This document shows positions 41,250-60,155 of a stretch of DNA of 64,000 nucleotides, in pieces. Source of the stretch: Lepturacanthus savala (Eukaryota; Chordata; Actinopteri; Scombriformes; Trichiuridae). The first letter of the stretch is position 1. The number at the start of each line of letters is the position of its first letter. The DNA is taken from contig CM060470.1 in NCBI GenBank assembly GCA_030544235.1, forward strand, positions 18,307,356-18,371,355, given 5' to 3'. The notes beneath the pieces are model-generated. The model made no database searches. It saw only the letters and a list, made by a program, of their open reading frames with translations, and was not told where the DNA came from. The position numbers were made by a program, and so were the translations under genes.

Positions 41250-41830
41250 GCACTGTCAACACTGTGTTTAGTGGGGGCAGGGTGCCGCTGACCTGGAATC
41301 GGGATGTTCTGGGTCGGTGGGGGGAATATTTCGAAGACCTCCTCAATCCAACAAGCACGTCTTCCATTGAGAGTCTGGGGAACCAGTGGTGGGCTCACTT
41401 ATCACTGGAGCTGAAAGAGGCTGAGAGAGGGCAGGATCTCTGGACTAGTAGTCCAGGCTGGTCGTTCCCCTTCTCAAAAATGGGGACCAGAGGGTGTCCT
41501 CCAACTACAGGGGAAACACACTCCTCACACTCCCTGGGAAGGTCTATTCAGGGGTCCTGAAGTGGAGGGTCTGTATGATAGTCAAACTTCAGATTCAGGA
41601 GGAGCAGTGTAGTTTCGTCCTGGATGTGGAACTGTGGACCACCTTGATACCCTTAGCATGGTCCTGGAGGGAGCATGGGAGTTCACTCAACTAGTCTACA
41701 TGTGTTTTGTGGACTTGGAAAAAGAGTTTGATCGTGCCATTCAGGGAGACCTGTGGGGGGTACATCCCTCCAGGAGGCAGCCCCAGGACAAACCCAGGAC
41801 ACACTGGAGAGTCTATGACTATTTTTCAGC
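41250..41830 (+). mobile_element. LINE fragment, RTE/Rex3-like reverse transcriptase (dead)
   Basis: Broken plus-strand frames give SNYRGNTLLTLPGKVYSGVL, LQIQEEQCSFVLDVELWT, VLEGAWEFTQLVYMCFVDLE and KEFDRAIQGDLWGV, matching the N-terminal RT blocks of fish LINEs with the LEKAFDRVPR motif. It then jumps to a C-terminal-like RRQPQDKPRTHWRVYDY, so the active-site half of the RT is deleted. Clade assignment is from memory of the motif. Confidence 0.75.
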
Positions 41831-42640
41831 CAAATCAACCTGCTCCTATAATCATAAAAGACTGCAGACAGCAAACAGGGTCTATTTCTTCTCTTTAATG
41901 AGTTTATTGTGGACTGACGCCACGCTGCAGCCATGAGGATGTGGGCGTTGTAATGAACTTCTTTTCCCGGACTGGTGCAGACTAACCTCTGGTCACGGTG
42001 GTGTTGTCCGCCTGAAGCAAAGGTCTGAACCTTGGAGTGGTCATCCATAATAGATGCAGGTCTCTTCTTGATCCATGTGGTTCTGTTCAGGCTTTTAAAA
42101 GCTTCTACACAACTTACCTCTGCATTAACCAGTGACTTTAAGTGGAAGTGAAAGAGCAAAGCATGAACATAATATCCATCTGTCTTTAAATCTACACACA
42201 AACATTCCCACTGTGCATCATGCAGATACACAATATTCAATATCTAAAATCAAGGTAGGTATCATTAGGATTGTATAGCTACTGATACTTATCAATACTC
42301 TTATCGAACAGATCATGAATCCATCTCTAATATTAATTTTATTTTTCTGAAAAACATGTTTCTCATCCAAAATCATCACCTCATTATCATTAGAGGATAT
42401 TTGAAATGACACTAAAAAACATTAAAATACACATAGCAGAGCAGTTGGCTTGTTTACTGACCAAAACTATTTCCCTGTACTAATTCCTACTGCCAATAGA
42501 TCTGTGTAAATCTGACACTTCTTTAAAAGAATTTAAAGCACAATTTCGCTCACAGGTCAAGATCTTGGAAAGCTAAGCCAGCCAACAAAACACACTGGAT
42601 CATATGCAAAATTCATGACATGGTAAAATATTTCTCTCGT

Positions 42641-42651
<11 letters not shown>

Positions 42652-42685
<34 letters not shown>

Positions 42686-42840
42686 AACCTGCTGTAGCTG
42701 TCAGGATAATGGCATTGATGCAGACAAAGTAGGTTAAGGCATTGCCTGCTCTGCTGAAAGACAAAAAAACAAGTCTGGCCTGGAGCACTCTACCACACTG
42801 TCTTGGACGTGTATGTCTGTGTGTGTGTGTGTGTGTGTAT
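42652..42840. repeat. (CA)n then (GT)n microsatellites
   Basis: CA repeats at about 42652-42683 and GT repeats at about 42818-42838 flank an otherwise ordinary stretch. Confidence 0.9.
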
Positions 42841-43346
42841 AACAGGGTTGACATGAAGGCCACCACCTCAGGCTACGTCTGTAGATATAATTAGATCCTG
42901 GTACTCTCTTGTATTCCCTTTATAACTCAGATCGTTCTCACACAATCAAATTTAATTCCACCTCTGCTGTAGCTTCAGGTTTGTTTCAGTATGAGGCCTT
43001 TAACATATCGCTTCAGTATGTCGTTCATGTTGTCACTTTCCACTTTGATATCAACCGCAGGTAAATTATTCTGAAACTATGGAAAAGACAGCATGATAAA
43101 TTCAAGGAGAGAAGAAGAAGCAAAGCAGCAGGGATTATGTTTCAGTTCATCACAAGAGAACCATTTGGAAACATCCCTCGGGTGATAACTATGCCATTGG
43201 TGTGTGTGCGTGTGCACGTGTGTTTATGAGCCTGATGGTGTCTGTACAGAAAAGAAGCAGCTGCCCAGCGACTTCTGCCTACACCAATATGGCACCAGGC
43301 AGATGAACCCATGCCAGGTCAGGCAATTTGTCTGTAAGTGAGTGAT

Positions 43347-43363
43347 ATTGTGTGTGTGTGTGT

Positions 43364-43412
<49 letters not shown>
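43347..43412. repeat. (GT)n microsatellite
   Basis: About 65 bp of GT with one AT interruption, ending in a G-rich run (GGTGGTGGGGGG). Confidence 0.95.
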
Positions 43413-43413
<1 letters not shown>

Positions 43414-44158
43414 TGGTGGGGGGTTTCTCCCCCCTCCCAAGTCAAAAATGTATATTAGAAATGTTTGCATACAGGTTAAATGTACTCAAGTGTCATTGCA
43501 TTGAATGTTTAGCCTCTGAATTCAAATCGCAAAAGTCAAGCTTTGACAAGTTTTACAAATTCAAATATATATTCAAGTTGGTCAAACTAAAAGCCAAGTT
43601 CAAATCCTAAAATTGTCATTAAACTTTCAGAATACCTTTGATACAAAGGATCAGCAAGCAATTCTGCCTCAAATCAAACAACTTATACTCAAACGGTCAA
43701 ATGACACCAATAATGACCAACAATTACAATGAGGTGGTCAACTGAGTCCTTTAACTTCAATTTAAGCAAATTGAATATTATTTGAATTTATTATTAAATT
43801 TATTATTTAATTTTTTTTTTTGACTTTGAATTTGTGATCATGGAACAACAGAAATTAAAAGTTTAGATCAGAGGCAAAAAATGCAGACACAGTTTCATTG
43901 CAAAAGAATTCAGCATTAGAAATTCAATGACTTTTAAATATCTAACTAACAGAGGCAGATTTACTTCCATAAAAAGAAAAAACAGCAGCTGGTGATAAGC
44001 AAGAAAAATAAGGCTATTATAAGTCAATGATCTACTGTGTGTAGGGCATGTTCTTTTCTATATACAGAATAAAAACAAACACAAAAACAAATTTTAGAAA
44101 GTCAGATTTAAGGTCACACACACACAGACTCATGCACGCACATGCGTACGCACGCACG

Positions 44159-44189
<31 letters not shown>

Positions 44190-44193
44190 ACAC
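44159..44193. repeat. (CA)n microsatellite
   Basis: Short CA run with a CG/CA lead-in from 44117. Confidence 0.9.
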
Positions 44194-44789
44194 GTCTACA
44201 GAAGTCCATGCTGCAGCAAGAGAGGAGAGAGCCAGTAGGGGCCTGGCCCACAGACAAGTCTTCACACGGTCATGGTGACCTACAGACGGCTGTCCTCTGG
44301 AGCACACCACAGAGTCAGAATCACAGCAGACAGTTTTATCAGCATTGTGTCTTCTCAGTAAAGGTGCTGATGATTTATTGCCTTCTTCAAAATCCACCGA
44401 AAAATCATAAATTCTCTAAAAATGCATCCTCTGAAGCTTCAGAGCTGGCAATGCTCAGAAACTGGTGAACCCATTCAACCAAATCATTGATTTAAATATC
44501 TAATCAGCCAATCACACCGGAGCAGCGGCTCACTGAAGAATGGTCAAGACTTCGAGTCAAACATTTGAATTGGGAAGAACTGTGACTGTGCTGCATGATT
44601 GCTGAAGCCAGGCAGGTTTAAATTTTGAGAACTGTTGACCTCCTGTTTTCACACACAACAGTCTCAAAGAGTTTACAGATAAAATAAATAGTCCAGTGGC
44701 TGGACCTCAAGCTCACAAGAAGCCAGTATGAACTTAAACCGTCTCTGACACCAAAGAACTGCAGCAGCACAACTCACTGTTGTCAGCTG

Positions 44790-45010
44790 CAGTGTCACAG
44801 AATCACCAGAACGTCACCATAACATTACTAAAACATCAGCAGAATGTTACTTGAATTTCATCAGAATGGTACCTAACCATCACTAAAACATCACCTGAAT
44901 GTCACCAGATCATCACCAGAACTTCACTAGTCCATCACCAGAATCTCACCAAAATGTCACCAAAACTCGACTACTATGTCACTGGAATCTCACCAAAACA
45001 TTACCAGTGG
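44790..45010. repeat. CATCACCAGAAT-type minisatellite
   Basis: Variants of an 11-12 bp unit (ATCACCAGAAC, ATCACCTGAATG, TCACCAAAATG) over about 220 bp. Confidence 0.8.
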
Positions 45011-47049
45011 CTCAAAATGAAAGATAGATTCAGATTCAAATCTTTTCATAAACACTTTTCAGTGAAGTATTGAACTATTATATTTTAATTAAGTGTTTGT
45101 GTCCAAAATATCAACAGCCTGTCTCCAGAACCTCTACTCAAGCTATTGATCACATAAATGATCAAATGTGGGCTGAAATAATGAGAAATAATAAAGAAGA
45201 GCCAGAGAGGTAGGCGCATGTGTGTGTGTCTCCACTTAGTGATTTCCTTTTTCCCTTCCAGAGTTTAGAAATGCTAATGAGCTGACTGATATTTGCATAA
45301 TGCCCTGTTCCTCATCCGTCTCTTCCACTCATCTCCTCCCGTCACTCTCTCTCTCTCTCCATTTCATCATCTCCACCTCACCTCTATTTATTCTACCTGC
45401 TCCCCCCTCCTTCATGTCAGGTGCTTGAGTGCTTGTAGAAAAGTCTAAATAAACAGAAGCCGTTGAGTCAGAGAGAAGATAGGAGCTGTTAACAGGTCTG
45501 CACTTCCTGTGTGAGCAACTCTTCATCCTCCTCTCTCCACTCACTTGCTGCCTCACATGCTGCTAAGCCTTAATATCGGCACTGTGCAGACACACACACA
45601 TGCAAAAAGCTTGAACACTTAAAGACTAAAGAAGACAACTGACATATTCCTAACGATTACCAACCCGGCCACTGCTGCTCATTCTCTCCCTGTCTTCTTC
45701 TACTTTAAAAAGCTCTTCTCCCAGTTTGTCCTCCTCTCTCTCTCTCCCACTTCTTCCTCATCGCTTCTCTCACCTTCCCCTCCTTTCCTCCTCATCCTCC
45801 CTCCTCATTCCTTCTTCCTCCCTGCAGCGTCTGTGCTCTGACAGTGATGTGTGAGTGGAGCGTGGGCTGCTGCTGCTAATTTGTGCAGAGTGGAAGAAAA
45901 AAGCTGTTTTGGCTTGTAGAGAGAAAGAGAAGAGTTCAGTCTATACACACACGCAGACGCACACACGCACACACACAGAGACGCACGCACACACACACAC
46001 ACAATCCTCCTCCACCTCTTTCATACTTACTTTCAAATTTAGTCACTCTGAATGATGCTCATTCTACTTTTGATCCTAAACTTTTAAAACACACTCTCTC
46101 TATCACACACACACACACAGATACACCAACATATTCTTATGAAAAGGTTCATAAAATATCTAATAAAAAGTTCTGAACAGTTTTTTATGCACACCCTTGA
46201 ATGTCCAGCAATATAAATGAACTCCTGCAAAGATAACCTCAAGCAAGATGGGGTCATTCCTATTATTCTCAGTGGAAAATGTCATAGTTTAAGATAGTTT
46301 CACCACTAAAATGAGTTTTCATAGCATATGTGAGTTTCATTTTCAGAATCTTCATTCCTTTAGTTTGCTTATTATTATGAAAGGAAAATGATTTTCTATT
46401 GTTGCTGTGGAGGTTGGACACTGCTACACTAGATGTCCTTTAACAGTTAAGATAATGGTTTGGGTTAAAATGAGATCAAGTGTTGTTTAATGGTCTGAAC
46501 AGTGCTCTACTGTTACATGTGCAACTTTTCAACTTTTTTTAACATCTTATAAAGAAACAACACATGCACACATGCACACACCAGGTCCAGGTCACTGGCG
46601 CCAGCTGCAGCTGTTGGCATCCTGTTCTGTCTTACTGTTGTTAATTAATTCTAACACATCTTGTGAATATCTTAATAGATGATTGTACTGAACTTAGCCA
46701 AAAAATTCAATAATATCAGATATCGTCCTTTTTTTTGGCAGTAATTTAAAGTCCCACCACTTACATGTTATTTTCTTCCTGTTCCTTCAACTGGATTCAT
46801 CTACTAAAAGTTACTCAGAGCACATTTAAAATCCGATTTTAAGGGCTGGGGCCTAGGAGAATGATTTTTTAGAATTCTGATCCAATATTCAACTTTCGAA
46901 AGTGTGAAAGGAAAATATGACACCGTCAGAGCACAACTGCTGAGAATTTACAGTGAAGGAGGAGACATCCGGTGTCTGGCAGTTAAATTTCTGAAATAAG
47001 TGTATTTGCATATTCCAAAAAGACAAGCTTCAAATCTAATATGACATGC

Positions 47050-48250
47050 TGAGAAGTTCCATGTGACTTATCAAAAAACTATCAAAACAGCTAGAGCAAA
47101 CTATTTGGCTGATAGCATTTCAAAAAACTCTAAAGCGATAATCAACATTGTCCTAAACCCTGTTGTTACTGCCCTCTTTGTGGTCGCAACAATCACTTGT
47201 GATGGATTTCCTCAATTTCTTCACAAGAAAAATTGGGATCATTAGATTGAGTCATAACTCAGTTTACACTGGTGACCCATATCAATGACATGGTCAAACA
47301 CACTAAACTGACCACATGCCCCATGGACATTGTTCTGACACGCATGATGGAGGTCTTTGAAAGTCTTTGACACTGCAGGTCCCACCGTCTCGCTCATCCT
47401 GAACAGTAATCTAGTGAAAGGCCCTTCCTGCTCTAAACTTTAAGTAGCGCACCCTATTTTCAAAAAGCCCAACTTCAACATCAGTTTTTTAGGTTCTCTA
47501 AGCTACCGTTTCTGTCAAAGTTCCTAGAAAAGATTGAATGCTCTCAGTGGATGTCTTTTAAAGGGAATAACAACATCATGGACAGATTCCAGTCAGGCTT
47601 TAGAGCATGCCACAGAATTGCATCTGTACTGCTTAGAGTCTCAAATGACCTTCTGCTATACTGTGACTCAGATAAATGTGCCATTTTAGTTCTCTTGGAT
47701 CTTAGCCGCACCTTCGACACTGTAGACCACAATATCCTGTTAAGCTGTTTTAAGTACTAGGTTGGTACACAGGGCAGCACCCACCAGTGGATTACAACCT
47801 CCCTATCTCATAGCTTGTTCTCTGTAGAAGCTTGAAACCTTTTATCCATGCCAGTGCCCATCGCCTACGGAGTGCCTCAAAGCTCAATCCTGGGACCAAT
47901 TCTGTTCCTGTTAGTTTAGGATTTCAAAAACACAATATGTCTTATCAATGCTAGACTGACAACACCTAGCTGTACTTCAAGTAAAAACAAGTAATAACAA
48001 CAACAACAGTTCAGTTAGGCTTTAAAAAAGCCATAGCATCACACCTGTACTGGATTGATTTTAAAGTTGTATTGTTTGTCTTTAAGGCTACTACATGGAC
48101 CAGGACATCATATAACCTATCCACCCACTCTCTAATATTAAGACATGTCCTCAGAGCTGCTCCTCTGAGGAGCAGTAACACACATGTTCAGCCTGGCATT
48201 TGAATGTCTCTGAAGTTGATTTTAAATGCCTCATCGCATCTTATGATGCA
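47050..48250 (+). mobile_element. LINE fragment, L2/Rex1-like reverse transcriptase (dead)
   Basis: Plus-strand frames show FQSGFRACHRIASVLLRVSN, LVLLDLSRTFDTVDHNILL, then SHSLFSVEA and PIAYGVPQSSILGPILFLLV, the RT blocks of L2/CR1-group fish LINEs (DLSAAFDTVDH, GVPQGSILGP). The part at about 48040-48180 looks like the C-terminal end (WIDFKVVLFVFKATTWTRTS). Stops and frameshifts are frequent. It belongs to a different family from the fragments at 41250 and 63290. Confidence 0.8.
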
Positions 48251-49029
48251 ATGATTACTTCTATTTGTTTCCTTATCAATTTATTTTATACACATGATTT
48301 GATCTGATCCATAGACTCTGTAATAAGGGTGAAAGAGGTGCCATTTTGAGGATTTTAACAAGATAATTGAATCTTCTTTGTGGGAAAACCACATCAACAC
48401 ATTATTATTCAAAGTATATACATATACACCCGAAACTTGTCTGAAGGGGATCTTAAAACATTTAGCTATTATTAGGGTCTAACTTGATTAAGTAGTTCAG
48501 TCTGATGATTGGACTGTTGAAGGACACAGTGCTGGAACTTTGGACTGGTACAGTCCTCTCCAGATGATTTGGCTACACATTGTGGAAAAGTGTCTGCACT
48601 GCCTCAGCAGGCCAGTTATAGTAGGAAAAGTTTGCAATGCTTTGAGCCTAATGAACATTTCTTTTCATATAACTAAATTTAGCACACAGGGGATAAATTC
48701 CATTGGGAATAAATTACTTACCAAGAAATCGCTTCACAAATGTGTTTGTAAAGGTGTCTACAACCAACTCCTAAAAAATTCAATTTCAATCCCTGTGTTC
48801 TTAATAATCAGGTTAAATTTGGATACACTGAACTTTATCTAATAGATATAACCATGAAAATCCCCAAGTTGATAACACACATGAAGCCTGTTATTTTAAT
48901 ATGCAAATGAGTCATTTTCAGGTTAAAATGCCCTCATTTGCATAAATTTCCATAACCTTTACAGAAGGATTGAGATTTTCAAATGAGTGCTATGGTCTGG
49001 GGATTGTGTTTAGGGATTTTTGTGTTCAT

Positions 49030-49570
49030 GCTGTGCTCTCTGTTCTCCCCATCCCTTTCGTGTTCATTGGGTTTCACAGGGTGTGTGGCTGGAGGTGTGG
49101 CTGGCTGTCCTTCACCTTTCCAAGGCTGCAACAAGGCACACCTGTTTCCAATCCTCACCTCATCAAGCTCTCCATAAAAGACGATTTCATTACTCTGCCA
49201 GATAATTCTGTCTTGTTCATTAATTGTGTGTCCTAATGCCTGTTGCTACTTGTATTTTGTGCTGGCTGCCTTTTTTGTAAGATGTATTTTTTCCCACTTG
49301 CTGTTCTAGTGTTGTTTTCCTTACTGCCTTGTATGCCACCTGCCCTTGTCTTTGTTTTTGTTGTTTGCTCCTTTTTTGCCTCCTGGAGATTCACCCGCCA
49401 CCTCCCCGATGCCGGCCAGCCTCCTGCCACCACCTCCTGGCTTCATTCCACTTTTTGTGTCCAGTAGTATTTTTTTGACCTGTTTATTCATTTTCAAGTT
49501 TTTGTGTCTGTCTCCTTTCTACTTTGGTCCACATTGTACCCTGACCATCACAATTGGGCCATTTTAACTG
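49030..49570. mobile_element. possible LTR-type retrotransposon piece
   Basis: Less AT-rich than its surroundings, with CACACCTGTTTCCAATCCTC and CTTGCTGTTCTAGTGTTG, text of the kind found in fish gypsy LTR/leader regions. No paired LTR, primer-binding site or coding region found here. Confidence 0.3.
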
Positions 49571-50271
49571 GATAATGCCTCATTTGTCTCAACATTTCAG
49601 AAAACTTGTAATACTGACTTTAATGTATGTTATCAACTGGGGAGGTTTCATGGTAATTTAATTTTTTAAAATTCTATTCATCAGTTTTTTTCCCAGATAT
49701 GGTTCCAGGTATCTTAACAATAACATGATTCTTAAGAACTTTCCTATAGGAATTAAAATTTAAGTTTTTGAGAGGTGAAAATAGACCCCTTTACAAACAC
49801 ATTCCTTAGTAAGGAATTTATTCATGTTCCTATTCCATGCCACTCCATTGCCATATTCTATTACTATGCTGAAAAAATGTGAACAACACAGATTAGAAAT
49901 AATAACCAATGTAATTTAATGCGGCAGAGTGTTATTGATGTCACCATTTAAAAAAAAAAAAAACTGAAAAGACTGGATAACCAAAAATAAGAGAATAAGT
50001 GAAATGGATATTATCCCCTCATTGATGCAAATAATAAGAAACAGAACATTTAGAAACTAAAATGTTAATTTTAAAAACAAAATGTACATGTTTATTCAGG
50101 ATGAACCTACATGTACGAGAGACATTTTTCATTATTTATTGAAATAACAAATTATTTTATAAAAGGCCTAGATAACTTTTGGTTAACATTAATTTTGGCT
50201 TTTCAGTTTGTTTGAGTTTCTATCAGTATGTCCTCATATTAATAATAATAGTATCATATTTTTTTTTGCGA

Positions 50272-55260
<4,989 letters not shown>

Positions 55261-55269
55261 TGGAGGTAT

Positions 55270-55860
55270 GTGAAGGACAGTCATACATAGAGACAGAGAT
55301 TCCTTACCGGACATTACATGATGCTGCAACAGGACCAACTATTGGCCAAATGGCATAAAATTTGTCATGGTCCCTCAGGCATCATATCTATACATGTCCA
55401 CCAAAATGTATTTAAAGTATTCAGGAGATATGATATTTTGTTTTGTAATGTAAGTCCCGCATCACAGCATTTGAGCAAACTTTGAGTGCCAGCTACAGTG
55501 AAACTGTATGAAATATCCAAAATAGATGATAGAGATGTTCTCACCAGAGATGTTCTGAATCAAATGTGGTGATATTTGCTCAACATTTGCTGGGGGAATG
55601 ACTATAATAATAAAAAAAACAGATTTGGATGAAAAAAAAATTATATAGAGACAAATGGGTGTGGCTTATATAGATCAACAGAATCCAGGAAAAACATTTT
55701 GATTCTAAAATTATTGTTTCAAAAGTTAAAAGCCAAAAGGTAAAGTTTGTTGTTATTGTGGCATCATTTAGCTAAATTGCACCAAATTGGACACTGAAAT
55801 TGCTCTGGTACCCAAATCTGTTGTTGAGACATGTGAGGAACATACACAATTATAGAGGGA
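55270..55860. repeat. dispersed fish repeat, copy 2
   Basis: Counterpart of 24000-25200 without the extra middle segment. Shows ACAGAGATTCCTTACCGGAC, TTTGTCATGGTCCCTCAGGC and GGTAAAGTTTGTTGTTATTG. Confidence 0.55.
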
Positions 55861-57179
55861 TTCTGCCTCTGGTTTGCTGCTTCTTTGTGTTAACAAAGAG
55901 GTATAGAGCTGTGATGTGTCTTTTTGTAAGTAATTCAGGCCTACAGGGTGTTACTGTTACTCTGAGAGTAAATGCAATGCACTGGCCTTTGACCTGTGCC
56001 ATATGCCATCAGCAACTCATTCTCCCTGGTGATATGTAGGAAGATGGACAGTAAAAAAAAAAAAATCATTTGGTGTTTTAAAACAGTGCAATCATGCCCT
56101 CAAGTCCAGGCAAGGAAGTGATCTGCTATTTTTTCATGTGTCATATCCCATTAGTAAAAGCCTGGATGTGTCGACAGACTTCCGTGTGGAGAGACATACG
56201 TGATCACCACATGGAAAAGGAAGAGACGGAGAGCCAAGTTACCGATGCCTGGCAGTAAGACAAGTTGGCTCAGAGGTTTGCAGGAAGCAGGCGTGCAGCT
56301 TCACTGGATAAAAACCTGGTGCATAGTACAGCGGTTACAACACACACCCAGGAGCATCCTTAAAAACACACAAAGGAACACAACATGTACAAGGACACAC
56401 ACATATTTGGTAAAATCTGTCCAATGCTGAGAAGAATTATGTTAAATGATCTTATTCCATTGGCCGATAATTTTGCTTGTTTCCTTGATTTTGGTCAATT
56501 TAAAAAAAAAGAAAAAAATACAAAAATAATTTTGAGGTGAAGTCAACAACATTAAAAGCCAGAAACATGATATAAACAAAATTATCTGCCAAAGGAATAA
56601 GATACTCAAGATAATTCTACTCAATATTGAACTAATTAAAATACATTTTTAATAGGTTTAGTTTTTTGCAGTGGACACACACCGGTATCAGGGTTCTTAC
56701 ATATTCTACATTTCTGAATTACAGACTCAAATTTCCAGTTTGCGGTGTAGATTTCGACTGACAGTACACATAACTTATTTTTTCCCCTCATATTTCGTCC
56801 TCTCTTTTATAAATAGGAATCAGAAATGAGTTGAAAAAAGTTAAATAATTTAATTTTCATAGAGTCTGTGCAGCCTTAAATATAGACTGTCTATGGAAAT
56901 GAGGACAAATGCAGCCATAAAAGTTTTCTTATGGGGAAAAGATAATATGTTAACTTTCCTCATAACTACATCACTGCAGAACTCATAAACCTTTATATAA
57001 ACTAAATATATGGCTGTTTGTGGCATTTGAGATATTGATAACTGAATTTGTTCATTTGTTCACAAAATTTTAGAAATTCAAATTTCTCCATTTCAGAAAA
57101 CAGAATAAGGGGAAGAGTCTAGAAGGACTTCCATAATTCCATAATTATTCAGACCTGGAGATAACAAAAATCAAATTCC

Positions 57180-57530
57180 ATACAGTTTTCTATTCTGTAG
57201 GAACCCTGGCTACTCCTGCCAGACCAGCCTTTACCTCCACCTGAACGCCATCACCACACCACCATGCCACGCCAACCTGTCTACTCCACTACAACTCAGT
57301 CTGGAGTATTCAGAGCCTCTGTATCTGCCAACTGTGCCATCCTGTCTGCTGAGGCTCCACCAAAACTGCCCTTCTGCTACAAAACTCTGAGCCAGGCTGG
57401 GCAGGCGCCAGCCACACCAACCTGCCACCGCCATGCCAAACCACAAGACAACCCGCTGGGAGCCAAAAGAGGAGGAGAGTCTGTCCAAAGTGTGATATTC
57501 ATCATCATATGACTGAAAGAAAAATAAACC
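57180..57530 (+). mobile_element. possible LTR or processed-transcript remnant ending in AATAAA
   Basis: A CCA/CTG-rich segment (GGCTACTCCTGCCAGACCAG, CTGAACGCCATCACCACACC) that changes abruptly to AT-rich DNA after an AATAAA at about 57521. Its 82-codon frame is not recognised. Confidence 0.3.
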
Positions 57531-57544
57531 ACTTTTACAGGTTA

Positions 57545-57760
57545 GTATCCAGTGGTGGAAAGTAGCTCAGCACATTTAAGTACTTAACTTTACTTATGTA
57601 AAACTGTACTTTATCCCACAGCTTTAATTACGTTTCAGATGCAGATTTTAATATTTTACATGAATAATATATTTTTACTTTATTTTTATTACTTTATCTT
57701 TGTATTACTATTATCTATATTCTATTCCAGTAGTCATATTTCTTTTTTTTAATTTGCACT
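57545..57760 (+). mobile_element. fish DNA-transposon-type repeat (CAGTGGTGGAAAGTA end)
   Basis: Begins CCAGTGGTGGAAAGTAGCTC, the usual terminus of the AAGTACTTTT family, then decays into AT-rich sequence. Confidence 0.55.
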
Positions 57761-60155
57761 TGTGTGTGTGAAAGGTGTCAAATTTAATGATGTAGTACTA
57801 ATAGTATTTTTAGTTATGAAACAGTCTCATTAATGGGGGTGAATCTACATCACCCATACCCATTTGTGTGTTCATTTTTAGCAAATGTCATTTCTTCTTG
57901 TATTTTATTATTATTATTATTATTAGATTATTATTTTGTGGCCCCATCAGTCAGAACTTGCTTCCATAGAAAATAGCACAGCAACATAATGCATCACAGC
58001 ATATACAGTATAGCTTCTATAGGTTCCCAGTGTCCTTCCCTAGAAGGAATTTAAAATATCAATCATAAAACATAAACAGAGTTAAACTATATGTACATGG
58101 AGAACATACATTTAGAGTCATCAGTAGAACTTAGGCTATAGTCAGCCTTGGTATGGAGGGATATTTTTGATTTTATTATGCAATTAAACAGAAAAGATTT
58201 GCAGTTTGAAAAGATTTAACAGCAAATCTTTTCAGACTGCAATCAAAAATGTGGCACTGCAAGTAAAATGTGAAATTAATTAGATTTAATGAAAATAATT
58301 AATTGTGAATCTGAAACATTTGATTGCAAATAATTTGCTTTGCGGTTTAAAACGTGTTGTTTTTTGTTTCGGGGAAATCGTGTGGGTAGGAGCTATGCTG
58401 AAATATGCAAGACATTTTATAAGACATGTCTCCATTTCTCCACTTAATAAGGCATGTCTTCATGGGCCAGTCTAAATCGGAGTGACAGCTTGCCAATTTC
58501 CTTTCAGCCTACCAGATATTTATGAGAAGAAGAAGAACAAGAAAGACTTCAACTTCCTTTTCCACCAGAAATGTTGACACATATAAAGCATATAAAAATT
58601 CACTGGGGAAAAATGCTTTAGGGAGAGACAGGTTGTTTTTTTTATTTTCTGTCTTTTCCCCTAACAAAAGTGACCATGCTGTGTGAAGCTGTGTTACTCA
58701 GACTGGGATACATTGGATCCCATTCATAGCACACACATGCATGACTTGATTACATCTTCCTCAAGGAGATCGTCTATGTAGTTGTAGGATTCTAGGTAAA
58801 ATTTTGGATTCACAAAACATTTTTAATTTGCATGAATACATTTATATTTTATTTGCAACACTGATTTTACTTGCAACATTTTTTTATTGTAGCCTGACAG
58901 GTTTTGCTCTCAAATTGATTCCGTTTGTTTCCACAATAAAAACACATGTCCCTCCATACCTTAGTAGTAGGAAATAATCTCCCTTAACAAAGTTGGTAGC
59001 ATCTAGCTATAAACTAGAGGTGTAACACACACAACTCACGGTTTGGTAAGTTTTCAGCACAGCAGGGACAAAAGAAAAGGTAATATACAAGCATTTTGGT
59101 CTTTGATCAAAAGATCAATTATTTGTCCATAAAATAAAAAAACACTTGGGGGCATTACAGAACATAGAGAATTCTAAAAAAAAAAAAATGTTTAAAAGGT
59201 AGATTTTAAAACAGCCGATTAAATTTACACACAAAACTCAAATCTAAATTAAATATCTAAATAGTTGTAAGTTTCAGCCCTACTACTGATATTATATTAA
59301 ACAATTTTCTTATTTTATTGACGATGTGGATATTGACAATATATATTTATTACTGTAACAGTAACAATGTGTTTTACACCAGACAATAATATTTGATTTA
59401 GTGTTGCAGCTGAGGATTTCTAATGTAATATAGGTATAAAACTCAATGCTGCCTCCATGATTTGGGATTTTATCAGGTTAAATATTATGTTATAATTATT
59501 GTTTCGTATGTCTGTGAGAGAGGGTTATTAAACTCGAGAGTAATTGTTTTGGTGACATACTGCACTAAACATCCTGTACTAAAACAGTTCTGGATGATTA
59601 CACAAACTCCTACTATCACCTCTATCAATTAAATCACCTCCATTGTTTGGTGCACATCCCTCTTCTGTATGTGTCCACAAGGACATTTGAGCTGAGTCAC
59701 TTTAAACTTTTATTAGCTGAAGGAGAAACAGGTGAGGTAAGAGCCAAAAGCCTGTAATTACCACCGTTCAAATATTCACTGTGACTGTGTTTCAACCAAA
59801 TACGCAGTTCTTCCAAAAGGCGATTGGGATCAGTTATAGAAAACAAATCCTGTGTTTCCATGATCTCACTCGCTGGCGGTGATGGCACGGAGGAAAGGAC
59901 AAATAATCCACCTCGACACATCACAGATTAGATCCTGGACGTCACGTAGCAGTGGAGACTTTCTGGTTTGTCATATGCATGAAACAACAGATTCCCTAAT
60001 GTGTTCTATTTATAGTCAGAGTCTGTGTACAGGACTGTAACTTCTCATCACTGCCTCACTGAAACCACATGTTGGAGCTGCGGCCATGTTCACCAGCTTC
60101 CCCCAGAAACCAACAAGATCAACCACAGCTTTAACTGTGTTTTACTCTCTGTATA
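57761..60155. other. AT-rich upstream DNA with one unrecognised minus-strand frame
   Basis: Mostly featureless. At 59924-59697 the minus strand has a 75-codon frame (ASEIMETQDLFSITDPNRLL, EELRIWLKHSHSEYLNGG) whose last codons overlap an AATAAA. It reads more protein-like than its neighbours but I do not recognise it. Confidence 0.35.
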
